DNA from: Symsagittifera roscoffensis
Taxonomy: Eukaryota; Xenacoelomorpha; Acoela; Convolutidae
Assembly: GCF_963678635.1 (NCBI RefSeq)
Contig: NC_087064.1
Span: 80,143,316-80,207,315, forward strand
Direction of reading: 5' to 3'
DNA: 64,000 nt
The translations under genes were made by a program, and so were the position numbers. Under the pieces are notes generated by a model. That model had not been told where the DNA came from, ran no database searches, and was given only the letters and a program-made list of their open reading frames with translations. Position 1 is the stretch's first letter. Each line of letters opens with the position of its first letter. Of the stretch, positions 22,401 to 30,380 are shown in pieces.

Positions 22401-22939
22401 AAACTGACAGGTTTATTGCTTTTTTGCACCGAATTTATGAATAATGAATTCCGATTGACGGAAAAAATGATGGATTCCCAGAAATGACTATGTAAACGCC
22501 TCGCAATGTACCTCATCATCAGGTAGGGCGACAATTCGTACCAGGCGACAAATCGCAACAGACGACAATTCGAAAAACAAGCGACAATTCGTAACATGGC
22601 ATTCGCAAGTAGAATACGCTTACGAATTTTCGCCTGTTACAAATTGTCGCCTGTTACGAATTGTCGCCTCGCGCATCATTATTGTAATGGCACAGTAGTT
22701 GTCTGGCCGTTGTCATTGTCACAAATTCTAAAACTAAATGTTCGAGATGAAAAATCCGACCACTTCAATTCCAAAAGAGTGGCATTCTTGTGTACAAGTT
22801 TACTCGTGTTACCTTTTCAGTTAATATGTTTTCAGCCAGGGGTTTCAAGATTGTCCTAAAGCAGTAATTGTATTATTCAACTTACTTTTGACCCATCCGC
22901 ATTTCGTTTCTTTGAATTTGGCAAAGAATCGTTTGATGT
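1229..22939 (-). CDS. multi-pore cyclic-nucleotide-gated-type ion channel, partial gene
   Basis: Nineteen exon blocks, about 3,350 nt or 1,116 codons, join in one frame. Protein order: membrane block (22.3-20.8 kb), pore 1 TVTTAGFGD, transmembrane segment plus HCN-like C-linker, one membrane helix, pore 2 LSLGFGD, transmembrane segment plus linker, CNBD, second S1-S4 block, S5 and pore 3 FYEGFND. Known: GFGD or GYGD marks K+ selectivity, and CNBD channels couple cAMP or cGMP binding to gating at the membrane. The closest concept is the K+-selective CNGK (tetraKCNG) channel of sea urchin and fish sperm, where four repeats lie in one polypeptide. Odd: only one CNBD is found for the first two pores, and no voltage sensor precedes pore 2. 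The S6 after pore 3 and the N-terminus are missing. The weakest join is 20765 to 12822 (about 7.9 kb intron); if it is wrong, there are two genes here. Confidence 0.62.
1470..1815. mobile_element. MITE copy, AAGAGTCAATGAACG subfamily
   Basis: Starts AAAAGAGTCAATGAACGCAA; the body has GAGAAAACTGGATCAAAAG and GAGCCTGAACAAATTT, as in the copy at 46.7-47.2 kb. The right end is degraded. Confidence 0.55.
2192..2358. repeat. SINE-like copy with GCGAAGC hairpin and tRNA-like part
   Basis: CACAGAGGCGAAGCTTCGC opens the copy. About 100 bp later comes GAGCTTCGAACCTGC, a reverse B-box-like motif. The same order is seen at 45.4 and 54.6 kb. Confidence 0.55.
2360..2805. mobile_element. AAGAGTAATGAACG-type MITE copy
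   Basis: It begins AAAGAGTAATGCAAGCAAGT and ends CACTACGTTCATTGCTCTTA, an imperfect inverted pair. The body carries GATGCCCTTTATGCTCTTTG and GAGAAAACTGGATCAACAGG, shared with copies at about 39.8, 52.6 and 55.1 kb. Confidence 0.75.
3103..3436 (-). CDS. channel exon, S4-S5 of the third channel unit
   Basis: 334 nt, phase 0 to 1, from a AAATAG acceptor. It holds a weakly charged S4-like stretch and an S5 with the CNG-type pattern ILLSHYNLACLMYALACP, followed by Trp in the turret. It joins in phase to the pore exon at 1440. Confidence 0.72.
3985..4062 (-). repeat. tRNA-like SINE head (degenerate)
   Basis: On the minus strand it reads GCGTTGAGGTGGTTACG (A-box-like) and later GGATGTTCGAGGCCC (B-box-like). 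A D-arm and anticodon arm can be drawn, but the T-arm fails in three of five pairs. It is therefore a tRNA-derived repeat rather than a working tRNA. Confidence 0.45.
4229..4269 (-). CDS. channel micro-exon of 41 nt, end of S3
   Basis: It lies between TTTCAG and a GTTTGA donor and encodes SLSIIDLVTSYFE. The Asp is placed like the conserved S3 Asp. Its phases (1 in, 0 out) fit both neighbours. The intron before it is only 59 nt. Confidence 0.6.
4329..4545 (-). CDS. channel exon, S2 and S3 of the second voltage-sensor block
   Basis: 217 nt, phase 0 to 1. It encodes S2 (GSVVLLLRLFLIFEMLFLK), then Thr-Ala-Arg-Gly-Ile and Tyr-Tyr-Asn-Asp-Trp before S3 (FISSIILVLFG). The spacing resembles CNG-channel S2-S3. 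It is followed across a short intron by a micro-exon. Confidence 0.75.
5011..5243 (-). CDS. channel exon, linker and S1 of the second voltage-sensor block
   Basis: 233 nt, phase 1 to 0, ending at GTAAGA. A charged cytoplasmic stretch (KEDAAVFREEIDIRQL) leads to a hydrophobic helix (VPMVILIIILRIFL) that would be S1. Confidence 0.7.
5540..5790. repeat. 85-bp tandem triplication of the AGCCGGTTACTG element end
   Basis: The unit TGAAACAAGGATAGCCGG... begins at 5561, 5646 and 5731, exactly 85 bp apart. Each copy ends with GCAGAATGTTCCGA. The same end occurs singly at about 19560 and 22955, and inverted at about 36600. Confidence 0.88.
6600..6834. mobile_element. 3' half of an AAGAGTAATGAACG-type MITE
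   Basis: It shares the stretch GCTGTTCAATAGTGGAG and the CTTTTCCTGAAAAAAA...CCTATA tail with other copies. The tail is cut by the hAT-like element at 6835. Confidence 0.55.
6835..7211. mobile_element. hAT-like MITE copy ending in a long hairpin
   Basis: It starts AGTAGCGGATGTAGG and carries the family's GACCCAAAGGGTCCCCCCTT core. At 7134-7211 the sequence folds on itself: ATTTGGGAGAGCTCAAAAAG and its complement flank a TTTTTTTTA loop. Confidence 0.7.
7286..7433 (-). CDS. channel exon, C-helix of the CNBD and following linker
   Basis: 148 nt, phase 0 to 1, ending at GTTAGT. It encodes TTTEMAKISRDRVVFTLENF and a highly charged helix. The C-terminal helix of a CNBD would lie here. Confidence 0.68.
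7720..7920 (-). CDS. channel exon, core of the cyclic-nucleotide-binding domain
   Basis: 201 nt, phase 0. It continues as EGNFDSSMYLLLHGLV, the usual G-D-x-x-x-x-M-Y-x-I-x-x-G strand, with Asn-Phe-Asp at the turn. It then gives FGMPGFFTDCRQLETIIAM in place of the phosphate-binding cassette. The usual Arg before the Ala/Thr of the cassette is not cleanly present, so nucleotide affinity is uncertain. Confidence 0.75.
8401..8531 (-). CDS. channel exon, start of the cyclic-nucleotide-binding domain
   Basis: 131 nt, phase 1 to 0. It encodes an entry helix and the first beta strands (RNMEIVVFAPNEVVIK). This matches the CNBD pattern in which hydrophobic and Pro residues precede the Gly-Asp turn. 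Confidence 0.75.
8831..9106 (-). CDS. channel exon, acidic loop and linker before the CNBD
   Basis: 276 nt, phase 1 to 1, ending at GTATAA. A Gln/Asp/Glu-rich insert (MDDYDDGEAEAETDQ) precedes a helical segment (RFNRIMGFFRLRWLL) and the DDLFYDCEFG stretch that leads into the CNBD. Confidence 0.7.
9413..9500. mobile_element. fragment of the CAGGGGCGGAT MITE family
   Basis: ATGGGCGGATCTTGACTCGC resembles the family's end but lacks the body. It abuts the intact copy at 9503. Related GC-rich sequence also sits at about 9150-9215. Confidence 0.4.
9503..9927. mobile_element. hAT-like MITE, 425 bp, intact ends and 8-bp target duplication
   Basis: It starts CAGGGGCGGATTTAGG and ends CTAGATCCGCCCCTG, an inverted pair. 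It is flanked by direct ACACCATC at 9495-9502 and 9928-9935. An 8-bp duplication with CAGGGG-type ends is typical of hAT elements. No transposase is present. The poly-G and poly-C tracts near the ends are striking. Confidence 0.88.
10036..10213 (-). CDS. channel exon, S6 helix and C-linker of pore 2
   Basis: 178 nt, phase 0 to 1, ending at GTGAGA. It encodes an inner helix (SILILGNLFITWATLQL) and then a charged helical linker rich in Glu, Lys and Arg. Position and pattern parallel the exon at 12050-11852. Confidence 0.72.
10708..10806 (-). CDS. channel exon, pore domain 2 with GFGD filter
   Basis: 99 nt, phase 0 to 0. It encodes the pore helix and filter (YFVVVAGLSLGFGDITPT). The residue before the GFGD core is Leu, where K+ channels usually have Val or Ile. 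The loop between outer helix and pore is only about a dozen residues. Confidence 0.82.
11130..11359 (-). CDS. channel exon, rest of linker and outer helix of pore 2
   Basis: 230 nt, phase 1 to 0. It continues the C-linker and then gives one hydrophobic helix (FLLLVGACLFIQFFHALMV) directly before pore 2. No second S1-S4 block and no CNBD fit between pore 1 and pore 2, because the flanking exons join in phase without them. Confidence 0.7.
11560..11820. repeat. 55-bp tandem repeat, about 4.7 copies
   Basis: The unit starts GGGACTCTGAAA and recurs at 11560, 11615, 11670, 11725 and 11780, with one to three differences per copy. It fills the intron end right next to a channel splice donor (11852). 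Confidence 0.92.
11852..12050 (-). CDS. channel exon, S6 helix and C-linker of pore 1
   Basis: 199 nt, phase 0 to 1, ending at GTGAGT. A hydrophobic inner helix (VILVMIVFFTFFNSLLFSY) is followed by SSRNQFKIEIRNKYLIVQDY and a KRR...DLKRNIQLNYY stretch. That matches the A'-B' helices of HCN/CNG C-linkers, so the channel belongs to the CNBD family. Confidence 0.78.
12636..12822 (-). CDS. channel exon, pore domain 1 with GFGD filter
   Basis: 187 nt from a TTTTCAG acceptor to a GTAAAA donor. It encodes an extracellular turret with two Cys and charged residues, then the pore helix and filter TVTTAGFGDITT, a clear K+-channel signature. The long turret before pore 1 and the very short one before pore 2 recall the two-pore K+ channel layout (comparison only). 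Confidence 0.82.
13010..14075. mobile_element. MITE copy interrupted by a nested element
   Basis: The left part (GACAGTTGGAAAAGAATGAACGCAAG) and right part (GAAAGCTCTTTGAATTCG ... ACTACATTCATTACTTTTA) belong to one AAGAGTAATGAACG-type copy. A 651-bp element at 13055-13705 splits it. Confidence 0.7.
13055..13705. mobile_element. 651-bp element with 20-bp perfect inverted ends and internal GGATTCCGC repeats
   Basis: The ends are TTACGAGGCCAAACTGTGCA and its exact complement. The interior holds more than ten degenerate copies of GGATTCCGCAAA or GATTCCGCTTACAATTTG in both orientations. No transposase frame is visible. It sits inside an older MITE, so it inserted later. Confidence 0.82.
14288..18962. 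repeat. near-identical tandem segmental duplication, 1,622-bp unit
   Basis: AAAATCGAAAAAGTCTTTTT starts copies at 14288, 15425 and 17047. The last two full copies are 1,622 bp apart and differ at very few sites. The first copy lacks an internal block of about 831 bp (equivalent to about 15695-16525). Sequence after copy 1 (15079-15372) is repeated after copy 3 (18669-18962), and 15373-15424 repeats 15027-15078. The unit contains a rearranged MITE. Short open frames inside look non-coding. Confidence 0.92.
19550..20700. mobile_element. AGCCGGTTACTG...GTTCCGACC element, degraded long copy
   Basis: Starts ATAGCCGGTTACTGTTCAAG with GAATGTTCCGACC. Later it has TGATTTTGCGTGAAAAACAA near 20600, as in the copy at 22.95-23.57 kb. 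A GCGAAGC hairpin repeat near 20010-20060 is inserted in it. Confidence 0.5.
20008..20058. repeat. GCGAAGC-hairpin repeat copy
   Basis: AGAGAGGTGAAGCTGAGCTTCGCACC followed by ACTTGCGATACCA matches the family seen at 50.02 and 62.0 kb. Confidence 0.6.
20765..21364 (-). CDS. channel exon, S3 to S5-like membrane segments, split by an inserted element
   Basis: Coding sequence occupies 21364-21232 and 21003-20765; 21004-21221 is an inverted-repeat insertion. With one copy of the 10-bp duplication kept, the two halves rejoin in frame (372 nt) and end in phase 2 at a GTGAGA donor, as the next exon needs. The protein holds a segment like a CNG S3 (LIVVAFFLVFSRLPM) and then about 100 residues with no Lys or Arg, so any S4 here carries no gating charges. 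The last helix (FAFVLYFMSF) would be S5. Confidence 0.55.
21004..21221. mobile_element. 218-bp inverted-repeat element (MITE) inside a channel exon
   Basis: Both ends carry GTATTTAGACAACCGCGTAT in opposite orientation, within arms of roughly 70 bp that also share ACCAATCAGAAT. The insert is flanked by perfect direct copies of AACGACAGCG (minus strand) at 20994-21003 and 21222-21231, a target-site duplication. It carries in-frame stops. GT-AG splicing at its edges would leave 20 extra nt and shift the frame. Removal between equivalent points of the duplication restores it exactly. Confidence 0.8.
21517..21610 (-). CDS. channel exon, second membrane segment (S2-like)
   Basis: 94 nt, phase 1 to 2, using a GTATGA donor. 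It encodes a helix (VIALLMVGLAIYFGVAYEML) followed by a basic RKKR stretch. Read without splicing, the frame would stop at 21502, but the next exon joins in phase. Confidence 0.55.
21790..22070. mobile_element. partial GC-rich MITE (CAGGGGCGGAT family)
   Basis: It has GCGCATTTGGCGCCAATATA, TTTGAGGGGGAGTGCCCGCC and a GTTTTTATTGTACCGTAAGAAAGCTC tail like other copies, but both ends are missing. Confidence 0.5.
22147..22290 (-). CDS. channel exon, first membrane segment (S1-like)
   Basis: Bounded by a TTTATAG acceptor and GTGGGT donor; 144 nt, phase 1 to 1. It encodes a hydrophobic helix (YMILLLHVIAMWE) followed by an acidic, Ser-rich loop. The position fits S1 and the S1-S2 loop of a CNG-type channel (inference). 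Confidence 0.55.
22515..22670. repeat. inverted cluster of GGCGACAATTCGTAAC motifs
   Basis: Four forward copies (GCGACAATTCGTA and variants) at 22527-22594 face inverted copies (GTTACGAATTGTCGCC, GTTACAAATTGTCGCC) at 22630-22665. A degenerate version occurs near 3485-3555. Confidence 0.7.
22886..22939 (-). CDS. channel exon, short cytoplasmic segment before first helix
   Basis: A 54-nt exon lies between a TTTTAG acceptor and a GTAAGT donor. Its phase 1 end matches the next exon. It encodes a basic stretch ending CGWVK just before a membrane helix. It is the most upstream exon I could place, so the true start lies further up. Confidence 0.5.
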
Positions 22940-22944
22940 CTAAA

Positions 22945-23565
22945 ACAAACAGGGATAGCCGGTTACTGCGCAAGTAGCACAGAATGTTCCGACCATAGTC
23001 TTTAGAAAGCTACGGTTCAGAATTTTTTTCCAAATTAGTGTAGTGTTTTCTGCTTGGTGTGATAAAAAGATCTGACGTAAAAAAAATTTAGACTGATTAG
23101 ACAGTCATAGTAAAATATTCAATTTGGACAAAAAATTTTGCAGAAAAATGATTTAGAAACTTTTTAAAAAATTAGAATTTTTTTGAGTTTTTGAGGTCTT
23201 TTGGTTCCCACAATGAGCAAAAAAACTCCAACAACTAGTTTACTTGCTTAACATTAAGTTTTAAGGTCTTAAATTAGGCATAATTTAGCTGTTGTAAGCC
23301 TGATCGCTTGCTTTATTCGCTCGAATTAAGACGAAAAATCAAAAATTTTAAACCGGTTTTCGTCAACACTAGAAAATAATTCTGAAAAAATTTTCATTCA
23401 AGTTTCAATCACGACTGAAAGGGCTTTAATTTGATATATCACTCAATCCGGTCCGATGATTATATGTGCTACCTGATTTTGCGTGGAAAACAAGGAAAAA
23501 AACTAATTACACCTGAAAACAAAGTTCCTCCCCATTTTCAATGGTCGGAATAACAAGACTGCTTG
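22945..23565. mobile_element. best-preserved copy of the AGCCGGTTACTG element, about 620 bp
   Basis: It opens GGGATAGCCGGTTACTGCGC and GTTCCGACC. It closes with GTGCTACCTGATTTTGCGTG and a GGTCGGAATAAC stretch that echoes the start in inverse. No transposase is visible. Confidence 0.6.
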
Positions 23566-26500
23566 AATCAGGTCGGCTCACTGCTTACGCTTCAATAGCA
23601 AAAACAATATCGAGCGTTAGTTTTACCAACTTGGTTAAACTGACAGTTTTCAATCATCATGACTTCGCAATAGACATTAAGCTATAAAAATTATTAGCTT
23701 TCAGGTTACATTTTAAAAAACGCTTTCAGAATCAATTAAAAGGAACAGAACAAAAAATTAAAAACAAATGAGGAAATTTAGATTACATTTTTATAGAAAA
23801 AAGTAGAAAAAATAAAAAAAATTATTAAAAACCTAAAAAATTTTTTGCAGACTTTTTGAATTTTTGAAGCTTTTGATTACAATAATTGCGCTGAAACAGC
23901 CATACCATTTAAAGTCCCTCATCGCTACGGTCACAATAACTAACCAATTTTGTAAACAGGTGTTTCTTAACCTTCCGTTTTTCCAAGCAAATTCAGTGAC
24001 CAAAATAGACATCAGACGTAACAGAACAGAACTTTTTAAAACTATTTAGTGAGTATAAAGTGGAAATCACTCTTGCTTTTGGTTAATTTATCAGTCTCAA
24101 TGGTGTTTTTTGAGTAAATTTTAATTCTACATTCGATCATACAAAACAAAGCAACGGAAATTTAGAAAAAGACGTTGAAATCTTTTAAACAGAAAAAAAA
24201 GATACCGAGTTTTTTGAAAAAAGTCTTATTTTTTGAAATTCAAAGAAAAAATAGATGCCTTAAAGGTCTTTAATATTAGCAAAAAAATTATTTTTATAAA
24301 TTGCTCTGAAAACTGAATGCCACTTGCGAAACTAGAAGGTGATCACCTTTTTCATCACCTTTATACTTTGCGGTTCGATAGTGTAGAATGCCTTCCTTTT
24401 AACAAAAGAAATGAACGGAGCTTAAAATCAGAATTCAAACCGCGAAAAAATGAATTTAAGCCTGAACAAAACTTAAAACTTTTCATTTTAAAAATTTTGT
24501 ACATTTCTGTCAATCTCAAAATCAATTTGAAAATTTTTTTCGATAAAACTTATTTTGATCAATCTGGAGAAAAATCCAATTTTTTCATTCTACAGGGAAC
24601 TCTTGATAACAAAACTCACCAATGAAACTTAACTTCAATCACCTTTTTTTGCCCCAAAAGTATTTTAATTAACGGAAAGCGTAACTGCCTTCCACTTAGC
24701 CAATTAATTTGAAGTGGGTTTAAACATAATCTCAAGGAAAACGTTTGCAGTAAAACAGTTATCGTGAACAAATTCACTGTTGCATCGTAATGTTGTTACT
24801 TTAACAAATAAAAAATCATTTAGTTATTAGGCAGATAGGCAGGTAGAAAAGTCAGAGATCAACTTCAAGCTAAAAAATTTTACAGCAATTTGAAAAAAAA
24901 AAGTTTTTATTGATATTGTTTTGATGAATTTGAGGAAACAGCATCAAAATGTTTTGGCTGAGAAACTTGGAATAGCATACATTTTCAAAATCCAATTTAA
25001 TCACAATTTTGCGCTCTTTGAGCTTTGTTCATTAGAGACTGTTATTTCCGTACATAAAAAATTGAAGTGAACCGAACACGAAATTTAAAATCAAACCAAT
25101 AAAAGTAACAAATAAGCATTAAAAAATTTTAGGATTTTTCCAGCAAAAAAAAATCAGTGAAAAGGAATATTTTATTGATATTGTTTTGATGAAGAAAACA
25201 TCGAAAAGTATTTTTTGGCAAAAAAAAATTGAAAAAAAAACTATTTCAAAACCACACAAAAATAAATCACAATTTCGCACTATTGAAGAGCAACATTTCC
25301 GTGCATAACAAATCGAAGCGAAACAAACAACAAATTAATAGTCAAACTAATAAAATGAACAACTAGGTGTTAACGAATTTTGATATGCCCAAAAAAAACA
25401 AAAAAAAACTGTACGACCTAGAAAAATGTATACACTTTGTTCATTGACATTTAACTGAATCAATTTTGATAAGTTTTGGTTATATCACTTTTAATCTCTG
25501 ATAAATATGAAAAAAAAGTATTATAGTGCATACTTTTGTCAACTAGTGCAAATACACTCGTCTAATTTGTAAAAGTCTAATAATTGCTAAGTATATAATG
25601 CAGGGCAAAAGTATTGGCACACTCAAGATTTCACACGGAGGCGAAAATGCACTTCGTGAGCACAAGCAAAAAACAAAATCTGAGTAGAACCATTCGATCG
25701 GCATCAATTATTTAAAAAAACGAATTCTGAGTCTATTAGAGTTCTTGGCAACACTTAGCTTGCCTCAACTGAACTTGGCATAACTTTTCAAAGGTGTCGT
25801 AGCTTGGGTAAAAAAGCCGCGGTGAACCTAGTTCTCAAGAAAAAGGAGTTTTTTTTAAAAAGATTCTGACTTTGAACCCCTCAGTATTATCTACCAAAAA
25901 CTTAAAAATGGGAAATCTCTTCAATTGCCAAAGATTTTGAGCTAACGCTTTACAAAATAGAAACCATAGCAAAGGCAAATGGGATAATTGCATCATTTGC
26001 AATTAAAATAAATTATTGCTTTGGAAGATAATAAATAGACAAAAAGCAGAAAAAACTTCTTGAAAAAGCCAAAAAATACATCTACAAAGATTTCAAACTT
26101 TTGCTCCAGATAATAAAAATCAGCCTTAACAGGCACCGAGAATCAGTGACCGAGCGACAAGTAAGACGAGAAACAATGGGTCTATCCTCTTTGAGCCGAA
26201 AACGTAACTGTAGCCATAAAAAAATTTCACGTAAAAAAGTTTTAAAAAAACTCGCAAAAGGATTAAGAAGTTCGCAATTCAAGCAAATAAGTTGCCAAGC
26301 CGATATAACATAAAACGAACCTTTTCGACTAAAATTTGTTTTTTAATTTTCAAAATCAGAGTTGTTAAATTTAAAAACTACTGAACAACTTTCAACCATA
26401 CTGAAAACATGAAAAAACACGAAGTTTTGGAAAGTAGCTGCCTGAAAAACGAACCAGATAAAAAAAATTGCAATTGAAAAAAGCATCAACATTTGTTTAA

Positions 26501-29000
26501 TGCACAATTGAAAAAAATCTGCTCAGACTGACCGAAGGATAGTTTTTTTGAAATTTAAAGAAATTCAGTATAGAAGCAGCAAGTGAAAGTAACGGCAGTG
26601 ACTGAACATATATTATTTTAGAATTTGTAAAGTTTGTTTATGGAAAAAAAACTAGTTTCTGATTTCAAGTCACTTGCTCGCGCAAGTGAAAACAGTCAAT
26701 TAATTCAGTTAACAGCAATTTAACTCTTTAAATCTTACTCTGAGTCCTTTTTGATCCGGGTTTTGTTTTCTCCTCCTAAAATAGCAGGGTAACTGGAGCA
26801 AGAAATAAACACAGATCAGAAGCGTGCCAAAGGCCACCCCTACTCAATTCTGTTTGTAAAATCAGTTCAAAGGGCACCCCTCTTTGGTACAATTTTACGA
26901 CCATCACATCTCTTGCTTATTATGGTCACTTTTGGTTTGAACGGAGCTTGAAAAATATGACAAAATTTTTCAAAAATCGACCCCCATCCCGTAAAAAAAA
27001 TCCTGGCACGCCACTGATACAGATTGAGGAAGATGGCTTCCAAGTGATGCTAACATCAGTTGCTCCAGGGTTTGTCATGATCAAGTTTTAAGTTTCGGAT
27101 AAATCAGCCGTTAGATTGCTTTTCTCAAAGTAGCAAGGATATTCATGTTTTTTGAACAACTGATCTTTCACTTCTCGTTTGACTTTGAAATTGGTCACAT
27201 ACCACATTGACTTCCCGCCGACGTTAAAAGTCACCGTAAACTGTGATTACTTATGATTTTAGCATACCATTTGACCAGCATTTAAACTCTGGTGTTATTA
27301 CCCGGTGTTGATTTAGAGGGGGTGTGGTCTCCTCCTCAGGGATTTGACCTCCCGCCCACACAAACCACCTTTGGGACTAACTTACGGCATCCAGTTTTGG
27401 TGGAGCAACAACTTTAAATTTTTTGAGAAGGCGCCAATATACACTAAATTTGATTTTTTAAATTTGCTTTTTGAACAGCAAATTTGAATATACTAAATTT
27501 GCTCTTTTTTTGCTGTTCCACAATTGTACAGCGTTATAAGTGCGGGAAGGTAAATATTTACTAGTTGATGGTAGCCTTATTGATTTATGGTAAAACTAGG
27601 TTTTTGTCATCCTTGATGTGTAATGTATGTCTACCGATGTGTCCTCGAAAGAGCTGAATATCAATTCAGCCGAACTATGACTCATAATTTGTTTTCTGAT
27701 TCATCTTTTTTTCTAGAAATTTATTCTGAAAATTCATTAATTATTTGGTACACAGATGTTCATTCATTGAATACTAGATTTCACTATTATAACTTGCTGA
27801 GAAACCCTACTAATTTGCTGATTATACATCAGCAAATGAGATGATCAATATATTCGCCAAAAAATCTAAGTTTCTGAAATTAATCATACTTCATTCTCAA
27901 ATAGAGGCTCAAACCATTTTTGGGAATGTTTGCTGAGGAAAGTTGTTAGCTCTAGTCGAGGCCAGGGGCGGATCTAAAATTATTATTATTCTGATTCGTA
28001 AGATCTTATCTAGCTTTTGATCCTGCTAAAAACGATGCACTTTCCCGCAAACTTTATGCATTTAACCAATTCAAAAAAACCTCGAATATCTATTTAGTGA
28101 AAATTGCAAGAACAGCCTACAAACAGTCAAAAAAGCATTAATGAACTCTATAATAGATAAACTTTATTTCAGATGAACTCTATGTTACCTTTTTTCTCCT
28201 CATTTAAGCTTGTGCTTAATTTAAGATTAAGTTGCTTCACATTGCACTTCTCAATCTCAAAAAAAAGTTTGAGTAAAATGGCAGTTTTTGATGAATCTTG
28301 GAAAAAAGATAACATAACATGATTCGATCTACAGAACGGCATATTATGCAACCTGCGTTACAATCTGGCTTTGCTGAGTGTCGCTTGCAAAACCTCTACC
28401 TGCCAAATTACTCACATTCATAAATTCGCGACAAGTCATCACAGCAAACAAAAAAAATTAATTTCGAGTTGTAGACATCCATATTTTTCAGATGATTCAA
28501 AAGAGCGAAGAAATCCCATATAAAATAGTCCGCAGTATCAAAAAAAGCGTGCAAAAACAGTCAAATACAAAACAGTCCCATGATCTTTTGGCGCCGACAG
28601 AATTGATTTCCGCTTTGAAACATCAAACTTGAGATCTCATAATGCGTCAGACTCAAAATCTAGAGATAAGAAATGGAATTCTCGGCAGCATCCAAAATTT
28701 TCCTATTTTCCTTAGAAACAAATTGAATATTGGTTTATATGAAAGCCGGTATATCTAGGGTGAACAAAATGGAATCAAACCTAAAGAGTTGGAAAAGGGG
28801 GAAAGGGAAATCAACATCTTGTATTTATCCATCGTTTTACCGATTTCAAGTCGAAGGAACCTGGTTCATTTAGGACAATTATATTGCTCGGCAATGGTGA
28901 ATAAATTTCAAAACTGAAACAAAACAAAGGTAGAATAGAAGCTTTCTTTGTTTTCGTCCTTGAAATTCTCGATGAGTTTTGGAAAAAAGTTTGCTTGCTG
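23566..29000. other. gene-poor AT-rich stretch
   Basis: I see no splice-consistent coding exon. There is a MITE fragment near 24225-24510 (GCCTTAAAGGTCTTTAATAT, GAACAAAACTTAAAACTTTTC), GC-rich MITE remnants near 26790-27010 and 27305-27440, and a partial copy (about 27520-27610) of the sequence that forms the palindrome at 29 kb. The remainder is low-complexity A/T. Confidence 0.5.
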
Positions 29001-29095
29001 TTCACTAATTTACAGCGTTATTGGTAGGGAAGGTCAATTTGTACTCGTTGATGGCAGATCCATATTGATCTATGACAACCCTAGGCTTTTGTCGT

Positions 29096-29640
29096 CCTTG
29101 ATGAAAACTTGATAAGTCCTCAAAACGTTGATAACCAATTGGCTTTCTTCAGACGCTATATCTTGAAGCAGTTCGTATGCATCATCTGCTACGAGCAGAA
29201 AAACTGTTGAGAGAAGCATACGAATAACCTCACGAAACTTATGATGATTGTTGTAATTGTGCGTGTTGGCTGACGGCTGAACGCGTCGCTAGGAGCTTTG
29301 ACTCGTAAGAAAGAAGCAAAAAAAGAATTTGAGCGCTGTGATGGGTAGCTGTTTTTGAGTTTCGAAACTTAAAAACAGCCACCCATCACAGCGCTCAAAT
29401 TCTTTTTTTGCTTCTTTCTTTTGAGTGAAAGCTCCTAGCGACGCGTTCAGCCGTCAGCCAACACGCACAATTACAACAATGATCATAAGTTTCGTGAGGT
29501 TATTCGAATGCTTTTCTCAACAGTTTTTCTGCTCGTAGCAGATGATGCATACGAACTGCTTCAAGATATAGCGTCTGAAGAAAGCCAACTGGTTATCAAC
29601 GTTTTGAGGACTTATCAAATTATCATCAAGGACGATAACT
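29096..29640. repeat. large near-perfect palindrome, arms of about 260 bp
   Basis: The arms meet near 29357 at GAGTTTCGAAACTTAAAAAC. Left-arm GACGCTATATCTTGAAGCAG matches right-arm CTGCTTCAAGATATAGCGTC. The right arm reads open on the plus strand (ADDAYELLQDIASEESQLV), so the arm may be a fragment of an old coding sequence. A third copy of the central CAGCCACCCATCACAGCGCT segment follows at 29655-29709. Confidence 0.88.
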
Positions 29641-29719
29641 TCAAGGACGCCAAGCGAAACTTAAAAACAGCCACCCATCACAGCGCTCAAATTCTTTTTT
29701 TGCTTCTTTCGGTAACGTG

Positions 29720-30380
29720 GTAAACACAATAATCCAAATTCGCTCTTGGGGGCCAGAAACAAGTAAAACAGCTGCTCTCTGTAACAGCCGATGTATTTCA
29801 AAGGCAGTCATGGAAGTTGGCTCCGCCATATTTGGCCATTTTCCTCGACGAAATAATTATTGCTTGTTGATTAGCAGCGTGACTTGAAAAATGAAAAACT
29901 GTTTCTCTGTTCACATCGCGCGGGGCTGCACAAATTGTCTGTCGGGGGTACATTTGGAACTGTTCCTCGATCTTAAAACGCTTTTCTGAACTTTTGATTT
30001 TCGATATCAAAGAAAAGGCAGTGCTCTTTTACGATTAAAAACGAGTAATCTTTATCCACACACTTCTAGTGTAATTACTTTAGTTGCACCTACAAAAAAG
30101 AGAGTCATCCGGTAGTCTTCAATGTTTAGTATAAACACATCTTTTAAAAATCTTTAACTCAAATTTCTGCTAGTCTGTATGAATTCTAGCAAATTTTAGT
30201 TACTTTTTCTCCAATTGAGTGTTGCCACGTGTTCTCAAGTGAAACAATTTGCGCAACCTGTCTTTTTTGACTGGATTAAGAATTACTTCTTTGAGTTTGG
30301 TCCTCAGTATTCTCATAGTCATAAATGACCATCACTGAGAGTTAGTTTCACCAAGATGCACTATTCTTAGAGGGTAACAA
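29720..30380. other. unassigned sequence between palindrome and GC-rich island
   Basis: Open minus-strand frames of 60-70 codons are present (for example with RKMAKYGGANFHDCL), but no splice sites or family match tie them to a gene. Confidence 0.3.

Noticed and set aside
26082-26313. Opposing open frames rich in Arg and Lys
   Set aside because: No splice signals that join a neighbouring gene, and no family pattern.
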